From JANYCO01 sp035535995 (GTDB taxonomy: Bacteria > Bacteroidota > Bacteroidia > Cytophagales > Cytophagaceae): a DNA stretch of 64,000 nt. The stretch is from NCBI GenBank assembly GCA_035535995.1, contig DATLOZ010000008.1, forward strand, positions 1 to 64,000, read 5' to 3'. The position numbers were made by a program, and so were the translations under genes. Of this stretch, positions 16,761 to 25,832 are shown in pieces; position 1 is the stretch's first letter; each line of letters starts with the position of its first letter. The notes beneath the pieces were generated by a model. That model saw nothing but the letters and a program-made list of their open reading frames with translations, had not been told where the DNA came from and made no database searches.

Positions 16761-18284
16761 TTAGTCGACGTTGTCGTGCAAAAATTTATTATTACTCAAC
16801 AACTCGTTGTCTTCATTTAAAGAAAATCTGGAAATACTTTTCTCCGAAGAATGTGGCTGCTCCGGCAGATCTACTTTTTTTCTAAGGTAAGCAGGTACTT
16901 CCAATTTTTGTTTGAATTCTTCCGGATCTAAATTTTGACTAACCGTCAGGTTGTTCAAACGTTTGATACGTTCCTCGGCCTGCTCTGCCAGTTTCTTTTT
17001 AGAATCCTCGGAAACCACGATTGGCTTGATCTCTGTGGTGGTCTCGCTTTTCAATTCGAAAATATATTCTCTGCTTTCTACAGGTGTTTCTTTTTTATTG
17101 AAATCAAAACGGGTACTTGGGAGGTCTTCTTTCAGCTCGTAGATTACTTTTTCTTCTTCCTCCTGCTTATTCACCTCTTGAATCTTTTCAGGTTTTTCGA
17201 AAGTGTAAATGATCTCACTTTTCTTCGCTACCGGCGCCTGAATATCAAACATGGTAATTTGTTTGCTTGACTCAAGATCAATCACTTTTTTAGAATCTTT
17301 TGCTTGCGTCGGTGCAGTAGCATCAAAGCCTGTAGCGATGATCGTCACGCGAATGGCGTCTCCCAGGGAAGCATCCAATCCAATACCCGGGATCACATCT
17401 GCCTGGTCGCCTACTTTTTCAGTAATATAATCCGTGATATCAGTCAGCTCGTCCATCGTGAAATCAGCAGAATCACCATAGGCAATTGACAGCAACATAT
17501 TTTTAGCGCCAAACACATTACCTCCATCGATCAGCGGAGAGTACAATGCTTGTTCGATCGCGCGGATCGCTCTTCCTTCGCCGCTTGCGATGGCAGAACC
17601 CATCACCGCCGCGCCGGAACTTTTCATCACACGCTCCACATCGGCGAAGTCTACGTTGATCTCGCTTTGTACGGTGATCACTTCCGCAATACTTTTTGCG
17701 GCAGTAAGTAATACATCGTTGGCTTTGTCAAAACTTTCTTTGATCTGTAGTTTTCCATACAGTTCCTGAAGTTTATCGTTGTTAATGATGATGACCGTAT
17801 CGCAACATTCTTTCATCTCGTCGATTCCTTTGTTGGCCTGGCCTTTTTTGCCAGAGCCTTCCCAACGGAATGGAAGTGTCACGATCCCGATCGTAAGAAT
17901 ATCAAGTTCGCGGGCGATCTTGGCTACCACAGGAGCTGCTCCTGTACCGGTACCACCACCCATTCCGGCAGTGATAAATACCATTTTAGTAGTGTCGCTC
18001 AGTATGGCGCGAATGTCTTCTTTGTTTTCTAAGGCAGCCTCACGGCCTTTGTCAGGGCGGGCTCCGGCACCAAGTCCTTTCGTAAGGTTGATCCCGATCT
18101 GGATTTTATTAGGAACTTCACAAACCTTCAGGTGTTGTGAGTCGGTGTTGCAAACCAAAAATTCCACATCACGGATTCCCTGGCGATACATGTAATTGAC
18201 TGCGTTGCTTCCGCCGCCACCCACACCGATCACCTTGATGATGGATTTGTGCGAATCTTGTATATCGAATTTATAAATACTCAT
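16761..18284 (-). CDS. ftsZ: Cell division GTPase FtsZ
   Basis: Protein of 507 residues; the tubulin-like core covers about residues 15-320. GTP-binding motifs are GVGGGGSNAVN and the signature GGGTGTGAAPVVAKIA (about residue 110). NVDFADVERVMKSSG follows. A long charged linker (about 330-450) leads to the conserved peptide EVPAYLRKK, here followed by about 35 more residues ending FLHDNVD, which is the usual Bacteroidota ending. It polymerises at mid-cell to form the Z-ring. Last gene of the dcw cluster, 22 bases after ftsA, with a terminator after it. Confidence 0.98.
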   Translation of the reverse strand: MSIYKFDIQDSHKSIIKVIGVGGGGSNAVNYMYRQGIRDVEFLVCNTDSQHLKVCEVPNKIQIGINLTKGLGAGARPDKGREAALENKEDIRAILSDTTKMVFITAGMGGGTGTGAAPVVAKIARELDILTIGIVTLPFRWEGSGKKGQANKGIDEMKECCDTVIIINNDKLQELYGKLQIKESFDKANDVLLTAAKSIAEVITVQSEINVDFADVERVMKSSGAAVMGSAIASGEGRAIRAIEQALYSPLIDGGNVFGAKNMLLSIAYGDSADFTMDELTDITDYITEKVGDQADVIPGIGLDASLGDAIRVTIIATGFDATAPTQAKDSKKVIDLESSKQITMFDIQAPVAKKSEIIYTFEKPEKIQEVNKQEEEEKVIYELKEDLPSTRFDFNKKETPVESREYIFELKSETTTEIKPIVVSEDSKKKLAEQAEERIKRLNNLTVSQNLDPEEFKQKLEVPAYLRKKVDLPEQPHSSEKSISRFSLNEDNELLSNNKFLHDNVD

Positions 18285-18306
18285 AGGGCAAATCGTTTAG
18301 TATGAA

Positions 18307-19644
18307 TTAATACTCTAAACTGTCGTCTATATCTCCTGCCAAAAATCCTTTTAGCTTATCCTGGAATTTATTCAGGTTAAGATCGAAGGTTCTGGAAGAC
18401 TTTTTAGACGTTTCTTCTTTTTTATCTTTATCGTTTTTGGATTCTCTTTTTATAAGCTCGGAATATTTATTATCCCGATCGTCAATTGAAGTAAAGCCGG
18501 AAAGCACCAGACCCACGCCAGTAGCATACATCGGGCTTTTCACTACTTCTACTTTGCTTTTGCCGAGGTGTTCGTTTGGATATCCGATACGCGCATCCAT
18601 TCCGGTCACCAGTTCAAACAATTGTTTGATGTATTGTAATTGCGCGCCACCGCCTGTTACTACGATACCACCGGCTAGTTTACCTTCGTAGCCGGAGCTT
18701 ACAATCTCTGCAAATACCATCTCGATGATCTCTTCCATTCTGGCCTGAATAATATGTGCCAGATTTTTCACAGAGATTTCTTTCGGCGCCCTGTTGCGCA
18801 AGCCCGGGATCGATACGATCTCGTTTGGATTAGCTTCGTTGGCCAGTGCGCGACCGAATTTTGTTTTGAGTAGCTCTGCTTGTTTCAGCATCACGGCACA
18901 TCCCTGTTGAATATCGTTGGTGATCACATTTCCTCCGAAAGGGATCACGGCGGTATGACGGATAATATTGTCGTGGAAAATAGCCACGTCAGTAGTACCA
19001 CCTCCGATGTCTACCAGCACAACGCCCGCTTCTTTCTCTTCGTCGCTCAACACAGACAAACTGGAAGCAATTGGCTCCAGGATCAACTTGTCGATCTCAA
19101 GACCGGATTTGATAATGCATTTATTGATATTGTTGATCGCATTGGTCTGTGCGGTGATTACATGGAAGTCTGCTTCCAGTCTTACACCTGACATACCTAC
19201 TGCGTCTTTGATCCCTTCCTGGTAATCTACGGTATACAACTGAGGCATCACATGGATAATCTCACTTCCGTAAGGCATTACGGTTTTGTACATATCGTTG
19301 GTCAGGCGGTCTACGTCGGCTGGCGTGATCTCATCGTCGGTAGTGACGCGCATGATGCTACCTCTATGCATAGAGCTTTTGATGTGCTGTCCTGCAATCC
19401 CTACGTTCACAACTTTTATATCTACACCGGCCTGTAATTCTGCTTCTCTCATTGCTTTGGTGATCGCATCCACCGTAGAGTTGATGTTCATCACCATCCC
19501 GCGGATCACACCTTCGGAAACTGATTTGCCTAACCCGAGGATCTCCAGCTTGCCATGTTCATTCATACGACCAACGATCGCACAAATTTTTGTAGTCCCG
19601 ATATCGAGTCCTACTACCAGCTTATCATTTTTAAAATTCTGCAT
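18307..19644 (-). CDS. ftsA: Cell division protein FtsA
   Basis: Protein of 445 residues, actin-like ATPase fold. Visible are the phosphate-1 motif GLDIGTTKICAIVG (residues about 13-26), the SHS2-type 1C insertion (about 90-170), phosphate-2 VVLVDIGGGTTDVAIF and the adenosine motif GIVVTGGGAQLQYI. The C-terminus, after a Lys-rich linker, ends in a short amphipathic helix (KFQDKLKGFLAGD), the membrane-tethering element. FtsA anchors FtsZ polymers to the membrane and recruits later division proteins. Between ftsQ and ftsZ with gaps of 4 and 22 bases, hence one transcript. Confidence 0.97.
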   Translation of the reverse strand: MQNFKNDKLVVGLDIGTTKICAIVGRMNEHGKLEILGLGKSVSEGVIRGMVMNINSTVDAITKAMREAELQAGVDIKVVNVGIAGQHIKSSMHRGSIMRVTTDDEITPADVDRLTNDMYKTVMPYGSEIIHVMPQLYTVDYQEGIKDAVGMSGVRLEADFHVITAQTNAINNINKCIIKSGLEIDKLILEPIASSLSVLSDEEKEAGVVLVDIGGGTTDVAIFHDNIIRHTAVIPFGGNVITNDIQQGCAVMLKQAELLKTKFGRALANEANPNEIVSIPGLRNRAPKEISVKNLAHIIQARMEEIIEMVFAEIVSSGYEGKLAGGIVVTGGGAQLQYIKQLFELVTGMDARIGYPNEHLGKSKVEVVKSPMYATGVGLVLSGFTSIDDRDNKYSELIKRESKNDKDKKEETSKKSSRTFDLNLNKFQDKLKGFLAGDIDDSLEY

Positions 19645-19648
19645 AAAT

Positions 19649-20413
19649 TTATTCGCAAATAAGTTGATTCTTATATTTCAAGTTCACGGTCTGATATGTA
19701 TTCCAGCCCTTGGCAGGAATAATTTTCGAGTAGAACAAACCGAGTTTTTTAAACTTCGTCTCCAACTCGTCCGGCTTTCCAAAGTAAATGGTTTGCCTTC
19801 CTAATTGGGGATATAAAATGACCTCACCCGAACGGTCAATGCTGATCTGGGCTAGCTGAGCTTTCCAGAATTTATTTTCGTCGATGGTTTTTAACAAATT
19901 AAAATAGGATAGCCCGTCTTCACTTTGCAGGAAGTCTTCGGACAATAATTTCGGAGCGTATTCTCCGTCGATAATAATAACTCTGGAGGTGAATTTTTCA
20001 GAAGTAGAGAGAGTCGTGCCATCGCTCCCAATGTAAGCATGTACGCCATTGGGATAAATAACTCTGGCGATGGGTCTTCTTTGTTTCACTAAAACTTTTA
20101 AGTTTCCTTTGTGATCTCTTGATACCTGAGCATCAGATACAAATTTAAAAGATTTGATCCTCATCTCAATCTCTTTGAGGTCTAAATGTTGGTATTTTTT
20201 ATCCACAATCGGATCGCCCCCGTTGGAGGTGATCAGGTCGAGTACATCGTTCTCTTCTACAAAATAATTGTTGCCTTCATGATCGATCTGAATCTGCACG
20301 GTCTTCACTCTCTTATCGGCTTGTTTGTTTTCGACAAAGCCAATAAGGATCAGCAGCAGCCCTGCAAGGCCGGTGTAGAGGATTCCCTTTTTTATTTTCA
20401 GTTTCTTGAACAT
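19649..20413 (-). CDS. ftsQ: Cell division protein FtsQ/DivIB
   Basis: Protein of 254 residues. A short basic cytoplasmic N-terminus, one membrane helix (about residues 11-25, GILYTGLAGLLLILIGFV) and a periplasmic POTRA-like part (DHEGNNYFVEENDVLDLI, MRIKSFKFVSDAQVSRDH). The beta domain includes RPIARVIYPNGVHAYIGSDG. The identification rests mainly on position between murC and ftsA, which is constant across bacteria. It binds the FtsB/FtsL complex in the divisome. Four-base gaps to both neighbours. Confidence 0.9.
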   Translation of the reverse strand: MFKKLKIKKGILYTGLAGLLLILIGFVENKQADKRVKTVQIQIDHEGNNYFVEENDVLDLITSNGGDPIVDKKYQHLDLKEIEMRIKSFKFVSDAQVSRDHKGNLKVLVKQRRPIARVIYPNGVHAYIGSDGTTLSTSEKFTSRVIIIDGEYAPKLLSEDFLQSEDGLSYFNLLKTIDENKFWKAQLAQISIDRSGEVILYPQLGRQTIYFGKPDELETKFKKLGLFYSKIIPAKGWNTYQTVNLKYKNQLICE

Positions 20414-20417
20414 GTTT

Positions 20418-21791
20418 TTACAAACTATATTTATCGGTCAGCAATTCCCTGATCGGTTTTACAAACGTATCAATATCGCCCGCTCCTACCGTGACCAGTA
20501 CGTCGGTCTCTTCTTTCTCCAAGACTGACATCAACTCTGTCTTCGAACAAAGGATTTTATCCTTCAAGGTTACTTTATCAAACACCACTTTCGAAGTTAC
20601 GCCTTCGATCGGAAGCTCACGGGCTGGATAGATATCCAGCAGGATGAGCTTGTCGCAGAGTGAAAGGCTTTCAGCAAAGCCATCCATAAAGTCGCGTGTA
20701 CGACTGAAGAGGTGTGGCTGGAAGATGCAGGTCACTTTTTTTGTCGGATATAATTTTTTTACCGATTTCAAAAATGCCTCAATCTCCGTTGGATGATGCG
20801 CATAGTCATCGATGTACGTAATACGGTCCGATTTGATGATGTATTGAAATCTTCTTTTTACGCCTTTAAAATTTTCAATACCCGCCTTAATTTTCTCGGG
20901 TTCCTGATCCATTTCCAGCGCTATTGAAATCGCGGCCAGTGCGTTCTCCACGTTGTGGAAACCAGGCATGAGCATTGAAATACTGCGGATGGTATGTGTT
21001 GGAGAAACATAATCAAAAATGAAATGACCATTTTCTACTTTCAGATTTTCGGCCCGGATATTGAAACCATTGTATCCGTAGTTTTTGATCTCAACACTTT
21101 TTGGTTGTCCCACATCCAGTCCATCTTTTAGAAAGAGCTTCCCGCCTTCTTTGATCTGCGAAGCGAAGAGAGTGAAGGATTTTTTCACTTCTTCTTCTTT
21201 CCCATAAATATCAAGGTGATCTGCATCGGTAGAGGTGATCACGGCAATATTTGGATAGAGCGTCAGAAACGAACGGTCAAACTCGTCGGCTTCCACTACT
21301 ACCACGCCGTTCTTCTCCCCTATTAACAAATTCGATTCGTAATTCACAGTGATACCACCCAGGAAAGCATTTACTTTTACACCACAGGACTTAAGCACAT
21401 GCGCCGTCATGGACGAAGTAGTGGTTTTGCCATGTGTGCCAGCTACGGCTACGGTGAACATATCTTTCGTCAGCAAGCCCAGTACTTGTGAACGCTTCAT
21501 GATGGTATAACCACTGTCCTGGAAATATTTTAGTTCTATATTATCTTTGGGAACGGCGGGAGTCAGGACTACCAAGGTTTCATCTTTTTTATAGAAAGCT
21601 GTTGGTATGCGCCCCACCTGGTCATCATAATGAAGATCCATTCCTTCTTCTTTCAAGCGAGCGGTTAATTCAGTAGCTGTTTTATCATACCCCCCTACTA
21701 CAAATCCCTGCGCGCGGAACCACCTGGCGATGGCGCTCATGCCGATACCGCCGATGCCGAGGAAGTAGATATTTTTGTAGTTTGTGATCAA
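20418..21791 (-). CDS. murC: UDP-N-acetylmuramate-L-alanine ligase
   Basis: Protein of 457 residues. Rossmann N-terminus FLGIGGIGMSAIARWF (MurC-specific), ATP loop AVAGTHGKTTTSSMTAHVL (about residue 115), central DADHLDIYG and YIDDYAHHPTEIEAFLKSV (about residue 320, typical MurC). It adds L-Ala to UDP-MurNAc in the cytoplasm. The gap of 210 bases to murG holds a family E repeat, an unusual spacer within a dcw operon. Confidence 0.98.
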   Translation of the reverse strand: MITNYKNIYFLGIGGIGMSAIARWFRAQGFVVGGYDKTATELTARLKEEGMDLHYDDQVGRIPTAFYKKDETLVVLTPAVPKDNIELKYFQDSGYTIMKRSQVLGLLTKDMFTVAVAGTHGKTTTSSMTAHVLKSCGVKVNAFLGGITVNYESNLLIGEKNGVVVVEADEFDRSFLTLYPNIAVITSTDADHLDIYGKEEEVKKSFTLFASQIKEGGKLFLKDGLDVGQPKSVEIKNYGYNGFNIRAENLKVENGHFIFDYVSPTHTIRSISMLMPGFHNVENALAAISIALEMDQEPEKIKAGIENFKGVKRRFQYIIKSDRITYIDDYAHHPTEIEAFLKSVKKLYPTKKVTCIFQPHLFSRTRDFMDGFAESLSLCDKLILLDIYPARELPIEGVTSKVVFDKVTLKDKILCSKTELMSVLEKEETDVLVTVGAGDIDTFVKPIRELLTDKYSL

Positions 21792-21829
21792 TGTTATTTT
21801 ATTTTATCAGTTTCATTATTTGTTTTACT

Positions 21830-21993
21830 CGTCATTGCGAGGAGTTTCCGACGATAGTCGGGAGCGACGAAGCAATCTGTTTGCTACGAAGCCGAGTCAG
21901 TTTGTTTCAACAGCTTGTTTCAAATCAACAAGGCTGCGTAGTTAGCGGATTGCTTCGTCAGTCGGCCTTACGGCCTTCTTCCTCGCAATGACG
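21830..21993. repeat. Family E element, copy E1 (GTCATTGCGAGGA ends)
   Basis: Terminal inverted repeats GTCATTGCGAGGA / TCCTCGCAATGAC. Inside are nested small hairpins CCGACGATAGTCGG and GGCCTTACGGCC, and a second inverted pair GACGAAGCAATC / GATTGCTTCGTC. A second copy is at 56936-57095. It fills the gap between murC and murG and ends nine bases before the murG stop. Confidence 0.9.
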
Positions 21994-22001
21994 GTTGACT
22001 T

Positions 22002-23108
22002 TTAAATCAATTTCAATACTTCACCAGCTATATCTTTCGCTGCTTCAGGCTTTCCCAGTTTAGCAATGTTCTCACTGTATATTTCCTGTTTCTCTTTGTT
22101 CTGCAATAATTTCAAAGCCGCCGGGATCAACACTCTTTCCGCCTGCTCATCCTTTATTATCTGCGCGGCGTCTACATTCACTAATGCCATCGCATTTTTA
22201 GTCTGGTGATCTTCCGCCACATTCGGGGAAGGTACCAGGATCACCGGCTTTTGCACTAGGCATAATTCAGAAATGGATAAAGCTCCTGCTCTTGAAATCA
22301 CTATGTCTGCAACAGCATAGGCGAGATTCATATCTTTGATGAATTCCAATACTTTTATCTTGTCCGTATTCTTAGCCTCTACAACTGCTTTGCATTCCTG
22401 GAAATAAAATTTTCCTGTTTGCCAAACCACTTGTACTCCTGCTTCGATCAGCATATCCAGGTTGGCGACGACGCTTTTATTGATCGTTCTCGCCCCTAAG
22501 CTTCCGCCCATAATGAAGATGGTTGGAATATTTTCCTTCAATCCAAATAGGGATAGCCCTTCCTGTTTTTTCAACCTGTACTCCAGAATATCTTTGCGCA
22601 CTGGGTTTCCAGTGTAGACGATTTTTTCTTTTGGAAAAAATCGCTCCATTTCCGGATACGCTACACAAATGGTTTTCGCTCTTTTGGACAAAATTTTATT
22701 AGTCACCCCGGCGTAAGAATTTTGCTCCTGGATCAGTGTTGGGATCTTGTTTCCTGCAGCGGCGTATAATACAGGTCCGCTGGCATATCCGCCTACACCG
22801 ATCACTGCGTCGGGCTTAAATTCTTTTACAATATTTTTGGCCTTACGAAGACTGTTCAATACTTTGAAAGGGAATAGAAGATTTTTCATTGTAAGTTTCC
22901 GCTGAAAACCCGCTACCGGCAATCCTACGATCTTGTATCCCGCTTGCGGCACTTTTTCCATTTCCATTTTTCCTTCTGCACCTACAAACAAAATTTCTGA
23001 AGCAGGCAATGCTTCTTTCAGAGCATTTGCAATCGCAATGGCGGGAAAAATATGTCCGCCTGTGCCACCACCACTGATGATAAAACGATATGTCTTATTA
23101 TTCTCCAT
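22002..23108 (-). CDS. murG: UDP-GlcNAc:lipid I GlcNAc transferase
   Basis: Protein of 368 residues, GT28/GT-B fold. Family motifs are ISGGGTGGHIFPAIAIANAL (residues about 11-30), GVGGYASGPVLYAA (about 104), EQNSYAGVTNK, GGSLGARTINKSV (about 196) and ISRAGALSISEL (about 275). It converts lipid I into lipid II on the inner face of the membrane. Its start overlaps the end of ftsW by 11 bases, which couples their translation. Confidence 0.98.
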   Translation of the reverse strand: MENNKTYRFIISGGGTGGHIFPAIAIANALKEALPASEILFVGAEGKMEMEKVPQAGYKIVGLPVAGFQRKLTMKNLLFPFKVLNSLRKAKNIVKEFKPDAVIGVGGYASGPVLYAAAGNKIPTLIQEQNSYAGVTNKILSKRAKTICVAYPEMERFFPKEKIVYTGNPVRKDILEYRLKKQEGLSLFGLKENIPTIFIMGGSLGARTINKSVVANLDMLIEAGVQVVWQTGKFYFQECKAVVEAKNTDKIKVLEFIKDMNLAYAVADIVISRAGALSISELCLVQKPVILVPSPNVAEDHQTKNAMALVNVDAAQIIKDEQAERVLIPAALKLLQNKEKQEIYSENIAKLGKPEAAKDIAGEVLKLI

Positions 23109-24309
23109 CTTCTTGTTCGTAGTCTGGTTCTTCTTCCTCTTCCTGTTTTTCCGTCAGGTTGTCTTCCTTTATATCTCCTCTGCTTACGCTAAGAATAATT
23201 CCCAGGGAAATTCCTGTAAATAATAAGGAGGTTCCTCCCATACTTAGCAATGGTAAAGGCTGTCCGGTGATCGGTCCTAATCCTACCGCTACGCCCATAT
23301 TAATCATGGCCTGGATCACGATGCTGAAACAGAGTCCGGCGGACAGTAATCCTCCGAAAGCTCGTTCGCTGTTTACTACTGTTTTCATACCTCTATACAA
23401 AAGCGCGAGATAGAGGAGAATGACGATGACACCAAAGAGCATTCCCCATTCTTCCAAAATAGTAGCATAGATAAAATCGGAGTAAGGGTGTGGAAGAAAA
23501 TCTTTCTGAATTCCATTCCCAGGTCCCATACCAAAAAAGCCTCCACGCCAGATGGCGATGAATGCTTGCTCTGCTTGAAAAGGTACATCTGTTTCAACAA
23601 AGAAATTGGTGATCCTTCGGGTCACTGTTCCCAATCGTTGTCCTAAGGCTAATCCAAATAATCCTGCTACTCCGCCTACAAGGCAAAGTAATCCTAATTG
23701 TTTCAACGGCACACGGCCGATGTACATCAACAATAGACAGGTAGCGAATAACATGATTGCCGTAGAGAAGTTGGAAAGCGCGATCAAGCCGCAGATAGCC
23801 GAACACCAGAGGATGGCAGGCCAAAGCGATTTGTTCATGATTTGTTCTACGGATTCAATGGTGAGTGCTTTATCAATTTCTGATTGTCTCTTGGCGAGCA
23901 TTCTTGCCAGCGAAATGATCAGCGCCAATTTTGCAAAGTCGGAAGGCTGGAAGCTTTGATTGATGATTGGAATATGAATCCAACGACTGGCTTCGTTTAC
24001 TTTTGATCCGAAGAAATATCCATAAAGAAGCACCAAAGGCGAGGCCCAAAGCGCGATCTTGCTGATACCCCAATACAATTTATAATTCACTTTGTGCGAA
24101 AGCCAGGTCAATGCCAGACTGAGGAATACCAACATAGAATGCTTGACCAGGAAATGCTCGGTATCTCCACCTGTTTTTTTATAAGCCAATGATCCGATCG
24201 CGCTGTACACTACTAATATACTGAACAGCGAAAGGGTAATGATGATCACCCAAAGAAAGGGATCACCTTTCAGATTTCTATCGACCCATATTTTTAATCG
24301 TTCGTTCAT
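23098..24309 (-). CDS. ftsW: Lipid II polymerase FtsW (SEDS family)
   Basis: Protein of 403 residues with about ten membrane segments. SEDS motifs are visible: PSDFAKLALIISLARMLAK (about residue 120), AEQAFIAIWRGGFFGMGPGNG (about 245), YSDFIYATILEEWGM and GLGPITGQPLPLLSMGGTS (about 345). The C-terminal tail is very acidic (Glu/Asp run). It polymerises glycan strands together with FtsI. Located between murD and murG; family A repeat A6 separates it from murD. Confidence 0.97.
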   Translation of the reverse strand: MNERLKIWVDRNLKGDPFLWVIIITLSLFSILVVYSAIGSLAYKKTGGDTEHFLVKHSMLVFLSLALTWLSHKVNYKLYWGISKIALWASPLVLLYGYFFGSKVNEASRWIHIPIINQSFQPSDFAKLALIISLARMLAKRQSEIDKALTIESVEQIMNKSLWPAILWCSAICGLIALSNFSTAIMLFATCLLLMYIGRVPLKQLGLLCLVGGVAGLFGLALGQRLGTVTRRITNFFVETDVPFQAEQAFIAIWRGGFFGMGPGNGIQKDFLPHPYSDFIYATILEEWGMLFGVIVILLYLALLYRGMKTVVNSERAFGGLLSAGLCFSIVIQAMINMGVAVGLGPITGQPLPLLSMGGTSLLFTGISLGIILSVSRGDIKEDNLTEKQEEEEEPDYEQEDGE

Positions 24310-24328
24310 GTTGTTCTTAACATCTATT

Positions 24329-24416
24329 AATTGGATACCGGATACCAGATGCCGGATACCAGATATTTTATTTCAATTTTATCCGGTATCTGGTATCCGG
24401 CATCTGGCATCCAATT
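24329..24416. repeat. Family A heptad-arm palindrome, copy A6 (short spacer)
   Basis: Left arm GGATACC, GGATACC, AGATGCC, GGATACC, AGATA. The spacer is only about 17 bases, and the right arm is TATCCGGTATCTGGTATCCG and on. This is the most compact copy and pairs almost completely. It ends one base before the murD stop codon. Confidence 0.92.
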
Positions 24417-24417
24417 T

Positions 24418-25794
24418 TTATTTCAGTCTCAACACTGCCTGTTTAAATTTTTCTCCTCGATCTTCGTAGTTTTTAAACAGATCAAAACTTGCGCAACAAG
24501 GAGACAATAATACTACATCCCCGCTCTCCGCTCGCTCAAGGCACATTTTCGCACAGGCTTCTACATCCTGCGTTTCAGCGATCTCGGGGATCATACTTTT
24601 GAAGGCTTTGAATAATTTTTCGTTTTCTTTTCCCAGGCAAACGAGCGCTTTTACTTTTCCTTTCACCACAGAATTCAGTGCACTATAATCATTCCCTTTA
24701 TCAACACCTCCGGCAATCCAGATGATTGGTTCTTTAATTGCATCCAGCGCGTAGAAAGCAGAATCCACGTTGGTCGCTTTGCTATCGTTGATAAATTTCA
24801 CACCGTTGATCTCGGCTACAAATTCCATACGGTGTGCAGCATTTACAAAATCTGCCAGCCCTTGTTGGATAGTTTCTTTCTTTACTCCCATCCGACCTGC
24901 TACCAAGGCGGCGGCCATGGAATTGTAGAGATTGTGTTTTCCTTTTAATACAGACTTTGTATTATCAATTACCATCACATCTCCTTCGTTGTGCTCATCG
25001 TTGGCGATGTCGAATTTTGGATCGACGTAGAATTTTTGTTCGTCGCCCCAGGCTGCTACGCCTTCTTTTTCTTCGATGGAGAAAGGAAGTTCTTGTGCAT
25101 CCGTTTCTATGTCAAACAACTCGTCGAATAATAGTTCACTGTCTTCTCCGTAAATAAAAGCGCCGGAAGCGTCCATATTTTGAATAACCCGGAATTTCGA
25201 CTTTACATAATTTTCCACTTTGTAATCATAGCGGTCCAAATGATCCGGTGTGATATTGGTAAGCACAGCGATGTCTGCCTTGAATTCATACATTCCATCC
25301 AACTGAAAACTACTCAACTCTAGTACATATACATCGTACTTATCTTCTACTACTAGCTCTGCAAAGGAGTTTCCAATGTTTCCTGCCAGGCCTACATTTA
25401 ATCCGCCTTTCTTTAAAAGGTGGTAAGTGAGCATTGTGGTAGTGGTTTTTCCATTGGTACCACTGATGCAAATCTTTTTCCCTTTGGTATAACGTCCGGC
25501 AAATTCTATTTCTGAAATGATCTTGATCTTATGCTTCTTTGCCTTTTTGATCAGCTCGGATTTGTCAGGAATACCGGGACTTTTTATAATTTCTTTTGCT
25601 TCAAAAATTTTTTCTTCCGTGTGTTGTCCTTCTTCGTAGGGAATTTTATTTTCTTCCAGTTTCTTTTTAAACGAATCGGCAATTTTACCCGAATCCGAAA
25701 CAAACACCTCGAACCCTTTTGCCTGAGCCAATAGCGCAGCGCCTACCCCGCTTTCTGCTGCGCCTAACACCACTATTTTTCCTGACCCTACCAT
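24418..25794 (-). CDS. murD: UDP-N-acetylmuramoylalanine-D-glutamate ligase
   Basis: Protein of 458 residues. N-terminal uracil-binding strand IVVLGAAESGVGAALLA, ATP loop ISGTNGKTTTTMLTYHLL (about residue 110), ELSSFQLDGM, NITPDHLDRYD, and late motifs NDSKATNVDSAFYAL and IAGGVDKGNDYS. It adds D-Glu to UDP-MurNAc-L-Ala. In the dcw cluster 38 bases after mraY. Confidence 0.98.
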   Translation of the reverse strand: MVGSGKIVVLGAAESGVGAALLAQAKGFEVFVSDSGKIADSFKKKLEENKIPYEEGQHTEEKIFEAKEIIKSPGIPDKSELIKKAKKHKIKIISEIEFAGRYTKGKKICISGTNGKTTTTMLTYHLLKKGGLNVGLAGNIGNSFAELVVEDKYDVYVLELSSFQLDGMYEFKADIAVLTNITPDHLDRYDYKVENYVKSKFRVIQNMDASGAFIYGEDSELLFDELFDIETDAQELPFSIEEKEGVAAWGDEQKFYVDPKFDIANDEHNEGDVMVIDNTKSVLKGKHNLYNSMAAALVAGRMGVKKETIQQGLADFVNAAHRMEFVAEINGVKFINDSKATNVDSAFYALDAIKEPIIWIAGGVDKGNDYSALNSVVKGKVKALVCLGKENEKLFKAFKSMIPEIAETQDVEACAKMCLERAESGDVVLLSPCCASFDLFKNYEDRGEKFKQAVLRLK

Positions 25795-25832
25795 TTAATT
25801 TTTATATCCTTTAACTTTTTTGTCTTTCTATT

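Noticed and set aside
22477..22668. Minus-strand ORF inside murG in another frame
   Set aside because: Shadow frame of murG without independent evidence.
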